64,000 bases of DNA from contig NZ_CP096829.1 of NCBI RefSeq assembly GCF_023272795.1, positions 3,782,001 through 3,846,000 on the forward strand, read 5' to 3'. The notes under the pieces were generated by a model. It was not told the origin of the DNA and did no database searches. It saw only the letters and a list, made by a program, of their open reading frames with translations. Source of the DNA: Flavobacterium humidisoli (GTDB lineage Bacteria; Bacteroidota; Bacteroidia; Flavobacteriales; Flavobacteriaceae). Shown here in pieces: positions 52,894 through 62,241 of the stretch. Numbering within the stretch: position 1 is the first letter of the stretch; the number at the start of each line of letters is the position of its first letter. The position numbers and the translations under genes were made by a program.

Positions 52894-54252
52894 ATGATAA
52901 AGTCTATAAATCCTTATAACCAAGAGATCGTATATGAGGTTGCTGAATTTGATAGAAAAGATATAGAAAACGCAATTGATAAAGCTGATGCTCAATACGC
53001 GATTTGGAAAGAAATTCCCTTTTCTGAACGTTCAGTGCTAATGCAAGCAGCTGGTCAAGAGCTAAGGAAAAACTCACGCGAATATGCCGAGGTGATTACC
53101 CTAGAAATGGGAAAACCGATTACTCAGGCATTGGCAGAAGTAGAAAAATGCGCTGCTTTATGTGACTATTATGCTGAGAATGCTTCTAAGATGCTTGCCG
53201 ATAAAATAATCGAAACAGAAGTGCATAAGAGCTATGTAAGCTACGAACCAATAGGAATTGTTTTAGCCATTATGCCATGGAATTATCCTTTCTGGCAAGT
53301 GATGCGTTTTGCAGTTCCGGCATTAATGGCCGGAAATGTTGCCGTTTTAAAACATGCCAGCAATGTAATGAAAAGCGCCATGAGCATTGAAAAAATATTT
53401 GATAGAGCAGGCTTTCCTGTAGGGTGTTTTACTAATTTGCCCATTGGAAGCAAAATGGTAGAAGAAGTCATTAAACATCCTAAAATCAAAGCAGTTACAC
53501 TGACAGGAAGCGAAGCGGCAGGAAGAGCTGTTGCAGCTGTTGCCGGAAATGAAATTAAGAAAACAGTTTTAGAGTTAGGTGGCAGTAATGCTTTGGTGGT
53601 TTTTGCAGATTGCAACTTGCAGAAAACGGTTAAAACTTGTGTGCAAGCGCGCTTTCAGAATGCGGGGCAAAGCTGTATTGCTGGAAAACGTCTTTTAGTA
53701 GAATCGTCTATTGCAGAAGAGTTTACAAAAGCTTTTATAGAAGAAGTTGGCAAGCTGCGTGCAGGCGATCCTTTGAGTGAAGAAACAACAATAGGAACGA
53801 TGGCAAGAGTTGACCTTGCTGAGGAATTAGAAAAACAGCTTCAAGATGCATTGGATAAAGGAGGAGAAGTTTTACTAGGGGGCAAAAGGAATAAAGCTTA
53901 TTTTGAGCCTACTGTTATTGGGAACGTTACAACAGATATGTCGATTTTTAAAGAAGAAGTTTTTGGTCCATTAATTGGAATCACGACTTTTATGGATGAA
54001 AAAGAAGCTATTGCACTTTCAAACAATAGCCCATTTGGACTTGGCGTTACAATTTTTACAGAAGATTTTGAAAAAGCATTCCGTTTAGTGCCAAAATTTA
54101 ATGAAGGAGCAGTATTTGTAAATGAACTAGTAAAAAGTGATCAGAGGCTTCCTTTTGGCGGAACTAAAAACTCAGGATATGGCCGTGAACTTTCGCAAGA
54201 TGGCATTCAGGAATTTGTAAACAAGAAAACGGTTTACATTAATAAATATTAA
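52894..54252 (+). CDS. NAD(P)-dependent aldehyde dehydrogenase (succinate-semialdehyde-type)
   Basis: The 452 residues contain the ALDH hallmarks in order: NPYNQEIVYEV start, EPIGIVLAIMPWNYPFWQVMR, LTGSEAAGRAV, the catalytic Glu in VLELGGSNALVV, the catalytic Cys in NAGQSCIAGKR, and FGPLIGITTF with PFGGTKNSGYGRELS at the end. The short (452) length and YneI/GabD-like motifs suggest a succinate-semialdehyde dehydrogenase. It is soluble and cytoplasmic. It stands alone, with a terminator after it. Confidence 0.9.
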   Translation: MIKSINPYNQEIVYEVAEFDRKDIENAIDKADAQYAIWKEIPFSERSVLMQAAGQELRKNSREYAEVITLEMGKPITQALAEVEKCAALCDYYAENASKMLADKIIETEVHKSYVSYEPIGIVLAIMPWNYPFWQVMRFAVPALMAGNVAVLKHASNVMKSAMSIEKIFDRAGFPVGCFTNLPIGSKMVEEVIKHPKIKAVTLTGSEAAGRAVAAVAGNEIKKTVLELGGSNALVVFADCNLQKTVKTCVQARFQNAGQSCIAGKRLLVESSIAEEFTKAFIEEVGKLRAGDPLSEETTIGTMARVDLAEELEKQLQDALDKGGEVLLGGKRNKAYFEPTVIGNVTTDMSIFKEEVFGPLIGITTFMDEKEAIALSNNSPFGLGVTIFTEDFEKAFRLVPKFNEGAVFVNELVKSDQRLPFGGTKNSGYGRELSQDGIQEFVNKKTVYINKY

Positions 54253-54261
54253 CAGAATAAG

Positions 54262-54297
54262 AAAGGTGTTTGAAACTCTCAAACACCTTTTTCAATT
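54262..54297 (+). terminator. Intrinsic terminator
   Basis: AAAGGTGTTTGA (54262-54273) pairs with TCAAACACCTTT (54279-54290), then a short T run. Confidence 0.8.
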
Positions 54298-54354
54298 TTA
54301 TGAATCCTATTTAACGGATTAATTATGTCGGAGTCGGGAAGATAAAAAATAGAG

Positions 54355-54385
54355 TTGTAAAGAAATAAGAAGCAGCCTATTTTTG
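54355..54385 (+). promoter_or_regulatory. Promoter that sets the DUF1826 start
   Basis: TTG at 54355-54357, a 20-bp spacer, then TATTTTTG at 54378-54385. Transcription would begin near 54391, so the start must be the ATG at 54410, not the TTG at 54383. Confidence 0.6.
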
Positions 54386-54409
54386 CAATCGATCCAAAAT
54401 ATCCTAACG

Positions 54410-55108
54410 ATGAATAAAACATTTTTTTCTAGTAGCCAAATTGGTATAGTATCTACCTTTTCGGAGCTTGTGCATACTGATTTTAAGGAAGAAATGAATG
54501 CATTATGTTGGCACAGAAATTTGAATGGTGATTTTAAAGAAATTGTAAATCAATTAAGTTTAAAAGAAAATATAACAGAAGTTTCTCCAGAAGATTTAAT
54601 GGCACTTTCCTTATCTGAAAAAGGAAATATAGCCAGAGAAATAATCTTAAACGATTTGAAATTATTAACTGAATTTGGAGCTTCGCCCTCTCTTAATTTA
54701 TTGAAGTGTTACGAGCGAGATGACGAGTTTGATTTCATATCTACAGATGTGTATTCGTTTCATGTTGATCGTTCGCCCATTGCAACAGATACTTTTTTAT
54801 GCACTTATCACGGAGTGGCAAGTGATATTGTTCCTAATTCGCAAGCCGAACAGAAAATTTTAATTCCAGAAATTCGAGCAAAACTAAAAGAGCTGCATGA
54901 TGGGGCAGAGGAAGATTTCGAAGACTTTTTAAAAGAGAATTTCTTTGACTTGCATTATCAGTTGCATGAAGATGCAGTACCCATTAATTTAGAACAAATG
55001 CATCTTTGGCGTTTGGCTGTCGATCATCCAAAACAGCAAGTGAAGCCTTGCATTCATAGAGCGCCAAAAGAAAATGATGGAGAATATCGGTTGTTGCTGA
55101 TTTGCTAA
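54410..55108 (+). CDS. DUF1826-family protein
   Basis: With the ATG at 54410 (MNKTFFSSSQIGIV) the protein has 232 residues. The family features are present: NALCWHRNLNGDF, the SFHVDRSPIATDTFLCTYHGVASDIV core, and an end of CIHRAPKENDGEYRLLLIC. The His-x-Asp and His-Arg positions could bind a metal, but the family has no established function. A decayed copy of its 3' end lies at 56821-56904, after the permease. Confidence 0.8.
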   Translation: MNKTFFSSSQIGIVSTFSELVHTDFKEEMNALCWHRNLNGDFKEIVNQLSLKENITEVSPEDLMALSLSEKGNIAREIILNDLKLLTEFGASPSLNLLKCYERDDEFDFISTDVYSFHVDRSPIATDTFLCTYHGVASDIVPNSQAEQKILIPEIRAKLKELHDGAEEDFEDFLKENFFDLHYQLHEDAVPINLEQMHLWRLAVDHPKQQVKPCIHRAPKENDGEYRLLLIC

Positions 55109-55314
55109 CTAAAGAATCTCGAAAAATCATCTTTTGAATTTAAGTTGAAATAAAGAAGATTCTTTACATTATCAGTTTAGCGGTTATAAAATTAAATATG
55201 GTATGTTTGATTATAAAAGAAGTCACAGATTGATGCTTTGTGTGATTACTTTTTTAACTTATCTTCGCTTTTTATACATTTCTGAATACATTTAAATACC
55301 TTAAAACAAAATCT

Positions 55315-56739
55315 GTGAAAAATAATCATGATGCTGCAGCAGAAAATCAGCTTAAACGTGGACTAACTAATCGACACATTCAGTTAATTGCCTTAGGCGG
55401 TTCTATAGGAACAGGTCTTTTCCTCGGCATTGGTCCAGCTGCCGTATTAGCAGGACCATCTGTTATTTTAGGATATGCTATTGCTGGAATTATCGCTTTC
55501 TTTATTATGAGACAACTTGGCGAAATGGTTGTAGAAGAACCCGTATCGGGAAGTTTTAGCTATTTTGCTTATAAATATTGCGGTTCTTTTGCGGGTTTTG
55601 CATCAGGTTGGAATTATTGGATTTTATATATTCTAGTCAGTATGGCCGAACTTACAGCCATTGGAGTTTATGTGCAGTTTTGGTGGCCCGAAATTCCATT
55701 GTGGGCATCCAGTTTGTTTTTCTTTCTGGTTATTAATGCTTTAAATTTTGCCTCGGTAAAAGTGTACGGAGAAACAGAATTTTGGTTTTCAATTATAAAA
55801 GTGGTAGCCATTATTGCCATGATTCTTTTTGGTACTTATCTGCTAATAAGCGGAACAGGAGGAGAGCACGCTACGATTCATAATTTATATAATGACGGGG
55901 GCTTTTTTCCAAAAGGTTTTTTCGAGAAAAATGCAAATGGAAGTTTTCAAGGTTTATTGTCTGCAATGGCTTTGATTATGTTCTCTTTTGGTGGTTTGGA
56001 ACTTATTGGAATTACCGCTGCTGAAGCCGAAAATCCAGAAAAAAACATTCCAAAAGCAACCAATCAGGTTATTTATAGAATTCTTATATTTTATGTTGGG
56101 GCATTGGTCATTCTATTTGCTTTGTCGCCTTGGAGGCAAATTACGACTGACAGCAGTCCGTTTGTAATGGTTTTTCAAAATCTGAACGGAATGGAATTTG
56201 ATCTTTTTGGACGCAAAATATTTTTTACAAGCCTTATCGCCAATGTGCTGAATCTAATTGTTTTAACCGCAGCTTTATCAGTTTACAACAGCAGTGTTTA
56301 CAGCAACTCACGCATGTTATTTGGTTTAGCAGATCAGGGCAGTGCGCCAAAGTTTTTAAAGAAGCTCAACAAACATTCGGTACCGGTTAATGCCATTTTA
56401 ATTTCTTCTTGTTTTGCCGCTATTTGTATTTTAATCAATAAAGTGATGCCAGAAGAAGCTTTTAGTATTTTAATGTCTTTAGTGGTGTCTTGCCTAGTGA
56501 TTAACTGGGTTATGATTTCGTATACGCACTTGCAATTTAGAAGTGCCAAAGACAAAGAAAACACCAAAACGAAGTTTGCTTCTATATTTTATCCCGTAAG
56601 CAATTACATCTGTTTCGTATTTTTATTGGGAATTTTATCCATTATGTGGATGACGGATATGAAGTTATCTGTAGAATTAATTCCTATTTGGCTGGTTATT
56701 CTTTTTGTGTTTTATAAAGTTTTTAAAAAGAAAGAATAA
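55315..56739 (+). CDS. APC-superfamily amino-acid permease (AAT type)
   Basis: The start is a GTG at 55315 (VKNNHDAAAENQLKRGL). The 474 residues have twelve membrane helices with the AAT hallmarks: LKRGLTNRHIQLIALGGSIGTGLFLG, GEMVVEEPVSGSFSYFAYKYCG and GGLELIGITAAEAENPEKNIPKA. It is a proton-coupled importer of amino acids like LysP, AnsP or CycA; the substrate cannot be fixed. It stands between the DUF1826 gene and its remnant. Confidence 0.9.
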   Translation: MKNNHDAAAENQLKRGLTNRHIQLIALGGSIGTGLFLGIGPAAVLAGPSVILGYAIAGIIAFFIMRQLGEMVVEEPVSGSFSYFAYKYCGSFAGFASGWNYWILYILVSMAELTAIGVYVQFWWPEIPLWASSLFFFLVINALNFASVKVYGETEFWFSIIKVVAIIAMILFGTYLLISGTGGEHATIHNLYNDGGFFPKGFFEKNANGSFQGLLSAMALIMFSFGGLELIGITAAEAENPEKNIPKATNQVIYRILIFYVGALVILFALSPWRQITTDSSPFVMVFQNLNGMEFDLFGRKIFFTSLIANVLNLIVLTAALSVYNSSVYSNSRMLFGLADQGSAPKFLKKLNKHSVPVNAILISSCFAAICILINKVMPEEAFSILMSLVVSCLVINWVMISYTHLQFRSAKDKENTKTKFASIFYPVSNYICFVFLLGILSIMWMTDMKLSVELIPIWLVILFVFYKVFKKKE

Positions 56740-56768
56740 AGTAACTTTTACTATATTAAAATTATTAG

Positions 56769-56809
56769 GCATTGATTGTCAACGTTTAGTTGATTTTCAA
56801 TGCTTTTTT
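56769..56809 (+). terminator. Terminator of the permease
   Basis: GCATTGA (56769-56775) pairs with TCAATGC, and TCAAC pairs with GTTGA inside it. A T run follows. Confidence 0.7.
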
Positions 56810-56820
56810 ATTATAAAAAT

Positions 56821-56904
56821 GATCTACCAAAACAAAAAGTCTTCCCCCGTATTCATAGGGCTCTAGAAGAGAACGATGGCGAATATAGACTGTTGCTAAT
56901 TTGA
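56821..56904 (+). pseudogene. Decayed 3' copy of the DUF1826 gene
   Basis: The plus strand reads DLPKQKVFPRIHRALEENDG and EYRLLLI then a stop. It matches the end of the DUF1826 protein (DHPKQQVKPCIHRAPKENDG, EYRLLLIC). Upstream the frame is lost at once. So a second copy existed and has mostly gone. Confidence 0.75.
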
Positions 56905-57132
56905 TAAAAGAAATTTCAGGCAGAAGCTGAATCACGAGAACTGGATTCGCCCAGTTTTTATTTTCATGGTATTCCATTCTCCAAGGATTCCACCAAAAAA
57001 TTAAATGTAATGAGCATGATAAAGGAACTCGATGAATTAGTAACATGTGAAAATCATGTTAAAATTCTGTTTTTTGCAAATTTGGAAAAGAAAAGTCAAG
57101 ATTTGTGCTACTCAATTGTATTTTAACCCTGC

Positions 57133-57140
57133 TAAATTTG
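57133..57140 (+). promoter_or_regulatory. Candidate -7 element
   Basis: TAAATTTG, about 43 bp ahead of the ATG at 57183. The -33 TTG is 14 bp upstream, a short spacing, so the call is weak. Confidence 0.35.
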
Positions 57141-57182
57141 CAACTATAAAAGGAACAATCCTCTAATAATTGAAGTCTTCCG

Positions 57183-57575
57183 ATGAAGTTAGCTTATATT
57201 CTTTTTCTACAAATTTGTCTATTAACTATCCCAAATAGTTATAGCAATAGCATTGTAAATAAGGGAAATAGCAATACCACAATGGAATCATTTTTTGAGT
57301 CTTCAACTCCAAGTAAAGCCCTATTTGAAAAAGCACTTTCAGAATCCGACCAATTAAAATTTATCTTATTGGAGAATACTTCTGAAACGGAAAAATGCAG
57401 CACTCCTTTGCTTGCATCTCCACTTAATCTAAATGGCAAAAACTTAAGAGACAGCAGTTTTGTTTATACAGAAAATGCAAAATTGAACAGTCAGGGATTA
57501 TTGGAACGAAACATTACTCCTTTTCGAAACATGTCAAGAAATATCCTATTTCATAGTTTACAAATCCACTTTTAA
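57183..57575 (+). CDS. Small exported hypothetical protein
   Basis: The 130 residues start with a signal peptide (MKLAYILFLQICLLTIPNSYS). The mature part is Ser/Asn/Leu rich, with ITPFRNMSRNILFHSLQIHF at the end. No family is recognised. It is the last gene before the urease operon, in the same direction. Confidence 0.55.
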   Translation: MKLAYILFLQICLLTIPNSYSNSIVNKGNSNTTMESFFESSTPSKALFEKALSESDQLKFILLENTSETEKCSTPLLASPLNLNGKNLRDSSFVYTENAKLNSQGLLERNITPFRNMSRNILFHSLQIHF

Positions 57576-57786
57576 TTCTTTCCTAAAAGCTGCTTAATTG
57601 AAATGTAGTGCCATTATTTTATGATGAAAAAATGTGCCAATATTTTAATAGCAAAGTAAAAAGTACTTATTATCTATATAAGCGCTCGTTACATTGTGCA
57701 GCAAATAAGGGAGGTGCAGGGCTTTTCTATAAATGCACCACTAGCTTATCCAAGTAGAATTCTATTTGGAAAGGGCAGCTATTGCC

Positions 57787-57815
57787 TTGACTTTAACCCA
57801 TTTTTACTACATCTG
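57787..57815 (+). promoter_or_regulatory. Candidate promoter of the urease operon
   Basis: TTG at 57787-57789, an 18-bp spacer, then TACATCTG at 57808-57815 (one mismatch). It leaves a leader of about 78 bp before ureA. The rest of 57576-57898 shows nothing else that I can defend. Confidence 0.4.
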
Positions 57816-57898
57816 AAAAGTTATAATTGTTTCTAAAAATAGATCAGTTATGAAGCTTTCACTGCTACACGTTATTTTTTTAACTAAAATATTTTATT

Positions 57899-58201
57899 AT
57901 GCATTTAACACCAAGAGAAATTGAGAAGCTAATGCTGCACACAGCTGGCGAATTAGCTCAAAAAAGAAAAGCCCGTGGCTTAAAATTAAACTATCCTGAA
58001 ACTATTGCTCTTATCAGCAGTGAACTTATGGAATGTGCACGAGACGGTAAGACAGTAGCCGAATTAATGCAATATGGCGCAACGCTTCTTCGAAAAGAAG
58101 ATGTAATGGAAGGCGTTGCAGAAATGATTCACGATATACAAATTGAAGCAACATTTCCAGATGGTACCAAACTTGTAACTGTGCACAATCCAGTGCGATA
58201 A
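57899..58201 (+). CDS. ureA: Urease gamma subunit
   Basis: The 100 residues are the standard UreA size and read [57 protein letters not shown], with a [12 protein letters not shown] end. UreA packs against UreC in the hexameric or trimeric apoenzyme. It is separate from UreB here, as in most bacteria. The gene is first in the operon. Confidence 0.95.
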   Translation: MHLTPREIEKLMLHTAGELAQKRKARGLKLNYPETIALISSELMECARDGKTVAELMQYGATLLRKEDVMEGVAEMIHDIQIEATFPDGTKLVTVHNPVR

Positions 58202-58219
58202 ATCTAAAAAAAATTAACA

Positions 58220-58591
58220 ATGATTCCAGGAGAAATTATATTAAAAGACAGTACTATTATTTGTAATGATAGCCGTGAAACGTTAAAGATTAAAGTTACA
58301 AATACGGGCGATAGACCCATTCAAGTAGGTTCCCATTTTCACTTTTTTGAAGTGAATAGAATGATGTCATTTGACAGAGAAAAAGCATTCGGAATGCGAT
58401 TAAATATTATTGCCAGTACCGCAGTGAGATTTGAGCCAGGAGAGGAAAAAGAAGTTGAACTGACGCAATTTGGCGGCACTCAGCATATTTATGGCCACAA
58501 CAATTTGGTAGATGGAGATTTATCTCCGCATAATAAAGCTCTTGCATTAGAACGCTTAGAAGAAGGGAAATTTAAAAATGTGAAATCATGA
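58220..58591 (+). CDS. ureB: Urease beta subunit
   Basis: The 123 residues start [20 protein letters not shown] and have [39 protein letters not shown], typical of UreB. Its stop overlaps the ureC start by 4 bp (ATGA). Confidence 0.95.
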   Translation: MIPGEIILKDSTIICNDSRETLKIKVTNTGDRPIQVGSHFHFFEVNRMMSFDREKAFGMRLNIIASTAVRFEPGEEKEVELTQFGGTQHIYGHNNLVDGDLSPHNKALALERLEEGKFKNVKS

Positions 58592-60309
58592 GTTTAGAAG
58601 TAACTAGAAAAAATTATACAAGTATTTTTGGTCCAACGGTAGGAGATCAAATACGTTTAGGAGATACAGATATCATTATAGAAATTGAAAAAGATTTCTG
58701 CTCTTATGGAGATGAAGCAAAATTTGGTGGTGGAAAAACGGTAAGAGATGGTATGTGCCAATCATCCACAGCTTTACGTGACGGAGGTGTTCTTGATTTT
58801 GTAATTACAGGCGCTACAATTATTGACCACTGGGGAATTGTAAAGGGAGATATTGGTATCAAAGACGGAAAAATCGTAGGAGTTGGTAGAGCTGGAAATC
58901 CAGATACTATGGACAATATTACGCCTAACATGATCATTGGAGCTTCAACAGAAGTTCATGGAGGACATGGATATATTGTTACAGCTGGAGGAATTGATAC
59001 GCATATACATTTTATTAGCCCTACTCAAATAGAAACGGCTTTGTATAGCGGAGTTACTACCATGATAGGTGGTGGTACTGGCCCAGCTGACGGAACAAAT
59101 GCCACAACGGTTACTCCAGGAAAACACAACATTAAGAGAATGTTACAGGCTGCAGAAGCATTTCCTGTAAATGTTGGTTTCTTCGGAAAAGGAAATGTGG
59201 CTACCGAAGCTCCAATTGAGGAGCAAATTGAAGCAGGAGCATTAGGAGTAAAAATTCATGAAGATTGGGGAGCAACTCCTGCCGTGATAGACGCTTCTTT
59301 AAAAGTGGCTGATAAATACGATGTGCAAGTAGCTATTCACACTGATACACTTAACGAAGGAGGATTTCTTGAAGATACCATGAATGCTATTGCAGGACGT
59401 GTTATTCATACATTTCATACTGAAGGTGCTGGTGGAGGTCACGCGCCAGATATTATCAAGGCAGCGATGTATCCAAATGTATTGCCGGCCTCTACAAATC
59501 CAACCAGACCTTACACAACAAATACTATAGATGAGCATTTGGACATGCTGATGGTTTGCCATCATTTGAGCCCAAAAATCCCAGAAGATGTAGCTTTTGC
59601 CGATTCACGAATTCGTCCAGAAACTATTGCGGCAGAAGACGTGCTTCAGGATATGGGAGTGTTCAGTATCATGAGTTCTGATTCGCAGGCTATGGGACGT
59701 GTAGGAGAGGTAATTACCCGCACTTGGCAGACAGCAGATAAGATGAAGAAACAGAAAGGCCATTTAGCCGAAGATGAAGCAAACAAAAACGACAACTATC
59801 GTGCAAAGAGATATGTGTCTAAATATACAATCAATCCTGCCATTGCACACGGAATTTCTAATTATGTTGGATCAATAGAAGCAGGCAAAATTGCTGACTT
59901 GGTAATTTGGAAACCTTCATTATTTGGGGTTAAACCAGAAATTATCGTAAAAGGAGGTTTTATTGCCGCAAGCAAAATGGGGGATGCTAATGCTTCTATT
60001 CCAACACCACAGCCTATTATTATGCGTAATATGTTTGGAACTTATGGTAAAGCATTGACAAAAACCGTGTTCACCTTTGTTTCTCAGGCAGGTATTGATA
60101 ATAATATTGCCGAAGAATATGGTTTAGAAAAGAAATTACTAGCCGTTTCAAACTGTAGAAATATTGGTAAGGCAGATATGATTCATAATAATGCAACTCC
60201 AGAGATTATGGTAAATGCTGAAAACTATACCGTGACAATTGATGGAGAAAAAATCACCTGCGAACCAGTGGATAAACTTCCATTAGCACAGTTATACTAT
60301 TTGTTTTAA
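58588..60309 (+). CDS. ureC: Urease alpha subunit, catalytic
   Basis: The 573 residues carry all the nickel-site residues: H139 and H141 in DTHIHF, the carbamylated Lys222 in [10 protein letters not shown]251 in [12 protein letters not shown]277 in [12 protein letters not shown] and D365 in SSDSQAMGR. The flap Cys324 and His325 are in LMVCHHL. The usual Klebsiella positions are shifted by five, which is normal. It hydrolyses urea to ammonia and carbamate and is cytosolic. It overlaps ureB by 4 bp. Confidence 0.97.
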   Translation: MSLEVTRKNYTSIFGPTVGDQIRLGDTDIIIEIEKDFCSYGDEAKFGGGKTVRDGMCQSSTALRDGGVLDFVITGATIIDHWGIVKGDIGIKDGKIVGVGRAGNPDTMDNITPNMIIGASTEVHGGHGYIVTAGGIDTHIHFISPTQIETALYSGVTTMIGGGTGPADGTNATTVTPGKHNIKRMLQAAEAFPVNVGFFGKGNVATEAPIEEQIEAGALGVKIHEDWGATPAVIDASLKVADKYDVQVAIHTDTLNEGGFLEDTMNAIAGRVIHTFHTEGAGGGHAPDIIKAAMYPNVLPASTNPTRPYTTNTIDEHLDMLMVCHHLSPKIPEDVAFADSRIRPETIAAEDVLQDMGVFSIMSSDSQAMGRVGEVITRTWQTADKMKKQKGHLAEDEANKNDNYRAKRYVSKYTINPAIAHGISNYVGSIEAGKIADLVIWKPSLFGVKPEIIVKGGFIAASKMGDANASIPTPQPIIMRNMFGTYGKALTKTVFTFVSQAGIDNNIAEEYGLEKKLLAVSNCRNIGKADMIHNNATPEIMVNAENYTVTIDGEKITCEPVDKLPLAQLYYLF

Positions 60310-60323
60310 TTAATAAAATTCTA

Positions 60324-60355
60324 CTCACTGCAACAGTTTGTTGTGTTGCAGTGAG
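60324..60355 (+). promoter_or_regulatory. Strong hairpin inside the urease operon
   Basis: CTCACTGCAAC (60324-60334) pairs perfectly with GTTGCAGTGAG (60345-60355). No T run follows, so it is probably an mRNA stabiliser or processing site after ureC. Confidence 0.6.
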
Positions 60356-60384
60356 ATTAGAAATAAAAATATCAAAAGAACTTT

Positions 60385-60972
60385 ATGAATACTTGGAAAA
60401 TTAATTTAGGGTTAATTCTTCTCCTAGTATGTGCTAGTCTAACCACAGTTCATGCACAGAAAGGATCTTTAATGCTTTATGGTTCTTTAACCTATAAAGA
60501 CAATAATAATACAGGGAGCACTTTTGCGGCAAATCCAATAGGAGTGGGGTATTTTTTTAACGATCACGTCGTTGCAGGGATGAATTTTGCTTTTGACCAA
60601 GAGAAAAACGCAGTTGGAAATCTCACAGATTCTAAACACGAAATTGGTCCTTTTTATAGTGATTCTTGGAATATTGGAGAACACTTTGCAATCATTGCAC
60701 AGGTTGATGCGCATTACGTATGGGGAAATACGCTTATGAACACACCAGGATCTTATAGCTACAATGGTTATCTAGGAAGAATTTATCCCATTGTTGCCGT
60801 ATTTCTTGGGCACGGATGGGCATTAAAAGCGAAGTTCTGTGAATTATCTTATGAAAATACAACAGGAAATGATGCAAATAAAACAAGTAATCGAACATTT
60901 GTTGCAGGAATAAACGGGTCAACATTCGGGTTAGGAGTTTCAAAAAACATCTCCCTTAAAAAAACGAAATAA
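60385..60972 (+). CDS. Outer-membrane barrel protein within the urease operon
   Basis: The 195 residues start with a signal peptide ending TVHAQ and continue as alternating beta strands (GSLMLYGSLTYKDNNNTG, NPIGVGYFFNDHVVAGMNF, YPIVAVFLGHGWALK), ending in KKTK after a barrel-like NISLKK. This is an OprW/outer-membrane-beta-barrel-like protein. It is not a UreI or UreJ. Its TAA overlaps the ureE ATG (TAATG), so it is translated with the urease genes. A urea or nickel pore is the likely inference. Confidence 0.8.
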   Translation: MNTWKINLGLILLLVCASLTTVHAQKGSLMLYGSLTYKDNNNTGSTFAANPIGVGYFFNDHVVAGMNFAFDQEKNAVGNLTDSKHEIGPFYSDSWNIGEHFAIIAQVDAHYVWGNTLMNTPGSYSYNGYLGRIYPIVAVFLGHGWALKAKFCELSYENTTGNDANKTSNRTFVAGINGSTFGLGVSKNISLKKTK

Positions 60973-61475
60973 TGATTATACAACAGACAATAGGTAATAC
61001 CAAAACGCAATCAATTGAAGGGTTGGAGATCGATCTGCTGGAAATTGAGTGGTTTGAAACTACAAAGCGAATTCAGCGCAAGCAAACAAATTCAGGGGTA
61101 GAAATTGCGATTAAGTTTATTCAAGAAGGACAGCGATTGAATCAAGATGATATTCTTTATCAAGATGATAAAAAACTGATTGTCGTCAATATTAAGCCTT
61201 GTGAAGCGATCGTAATGACACCATCATCTTTATTAGAAATGGGAACAATTTGCTATGAAATTGGAAACAAGCATCTTCCATTATTTATTCAGAATGATCA
61301 GATTATGATGCCTTTTGAAATGCCAATGTTTCGATGGCTCGAAGCCAGCGGTTATGCACCAGAAAAACAAGAGACAAAGCTCTTGCATTTGCTGAAATCA
61401 AATGTAGCGCCTCATGGCCACGGAAATTCCTCTCTTTTTACAAAAATTCTAAATATGGCCTCTTCAAATGACTAA
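60972..61475 (+). CDS. ureE: Urease accessory protein UreE (nickel chaperone)
   Basis: The 167 residues follow UreE: N-terminal domain IIQQTIGNTKTQSIEGLEID and C-terminal domain with EMGTICYEIGNKHLPLFIQ, where His fits the nickel site, then a short PHGHGNSS tail. The long His-rich tail of some UreE proteins is absent. It delivers nickel to UreG/UreD-bound urease. Confidence 0.9.
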   Translation: MIIQQTIGNTKTQSIEGLEIDLLEIEWFETTKRIQRKQTNSGVEIAIKFIQEGQRLNQDDILYQDDKKLIVVNIKPCEAIVMTPSSLLEMGTICYEIGNKHLPLFIQNDQIMMPFEMPMFRWLEASGYAPEKQETKLLHLLKSNVAPHGHGNSSLFTKILNMASSND

Positions 61476-62166
61476 TATAGAAAACACCTATTTAGGAAGT
61501 CTTCTCCATTTGGCAGATCCAACTTTGCCAATTGGAGGATATACCCACTCTAACGGATTGGAGACTTACGTTCAGGATGAGGCGGTAAATTCTGTAGCTT
61601 CAGCAAAAGAGTTTGTAACAAATATGTTAATATATAACATTAAATATAATGATGCATCTTTCTTAAAATTAGCGTATCTGGCTGCAGAAGAAAATGATTT
61701 AGAAACTATCATTAAACTAGATCAAGAATGCAGCGCTTTAAAAAGTCCGCGCGAAATACGAGAGGCAAGCCAGAAACTGGGGATTCGATTAATCAAGATT
61801 TTTCGAAGACAAAAAGCCTTTGATCTCATTGATGGTTATGAACGTGCCATTGCAAATAAAGAAGCAACAGCACATTATTGCATTGCTTTTGGATTGTATG
61901 CGCAGTTATTGGAAATTCCACTGGATGAAGCCTTGTTCGCATTCTATTACAATGCTGCTATCGGAATGATTACCAATTCAGTAAAGCTCGTTCCTCTCGG
62001 GCAATTAGATGGACAAGATGTTTTATTCGAACTGCAGCCGCTGATTAAAAAATTAGCAAAAGAAACTTTAACAGTAGAAAGAGAGCTTGTTGGTCTTTGC
62101 AGCATCGCTTTTGATATTCGATGCATGCAGCACGAGAGACTTTATTCAAGATTATACATGTCGTAG
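61468..62166 (+). CDS. ureF: Urease accessory protein UreF
   Basis: The 232 residues match UreF: LGSLLHLADPTLPIGGYTHSNGLETYV, DGYERAIANKEATAHYCIAFGLYA and SAIGMITNSVKLVPLGQ-like (AAIGMITNSVKLVPLGQLDG). It overlaps ureE by 8 bp. It acts as a GTPase regulator within the UreD-UreF-UreG complex. Confidence 0.92.
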   Translation: MTNIENTYLGSLLHLADPTLPIGGYTHSNGLETYVQDEAVNSVASAKEFVTNMLIYNIKYNDASFLKLAYLAAEENDLETIIKLDQECSALKSPREIREASQKLGIRLIKIFRRQKAFDLIDGYERAIANKEATAHYCIAFGLYAQLLEIPLDEALFAFYYNAAIGMITNSVKLVPLGQLDGQDVLFELQPLIKKLAKETLTVERELVGLCSIAFDIRCMQHERLYSRLYMS

Positions 62167-62167
62167 A

Positions 62168-62216
62168 AAAAGAGAAAAGAGAAAAGAGAAAAGAGAAAAG
62201 AGAAAAGAGAAAAGAG
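62168..62216. repeat. AAAAGAG heptamer array between ureF and ureG
   Basis: Seven perfect AAAAGAG units run from 62168 to 62216, followed by a partial one. The array starts 1 bp after the ureF stop and ends about 25 bp before the ureG ATG. It is a simple-sequence tract that could change length by slippage. Confidence 0.8.
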
Positions 62217-62241
62217 AAAAGAAGAAATAAAAAAATAAAAA

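Noticed and set aside
56786-57046. Minus-strand open frame of 86 residues
   Set aside because: It runs opposite to a clear plus-strand DUF1826 remnant and has no family features, so it is a shadow.
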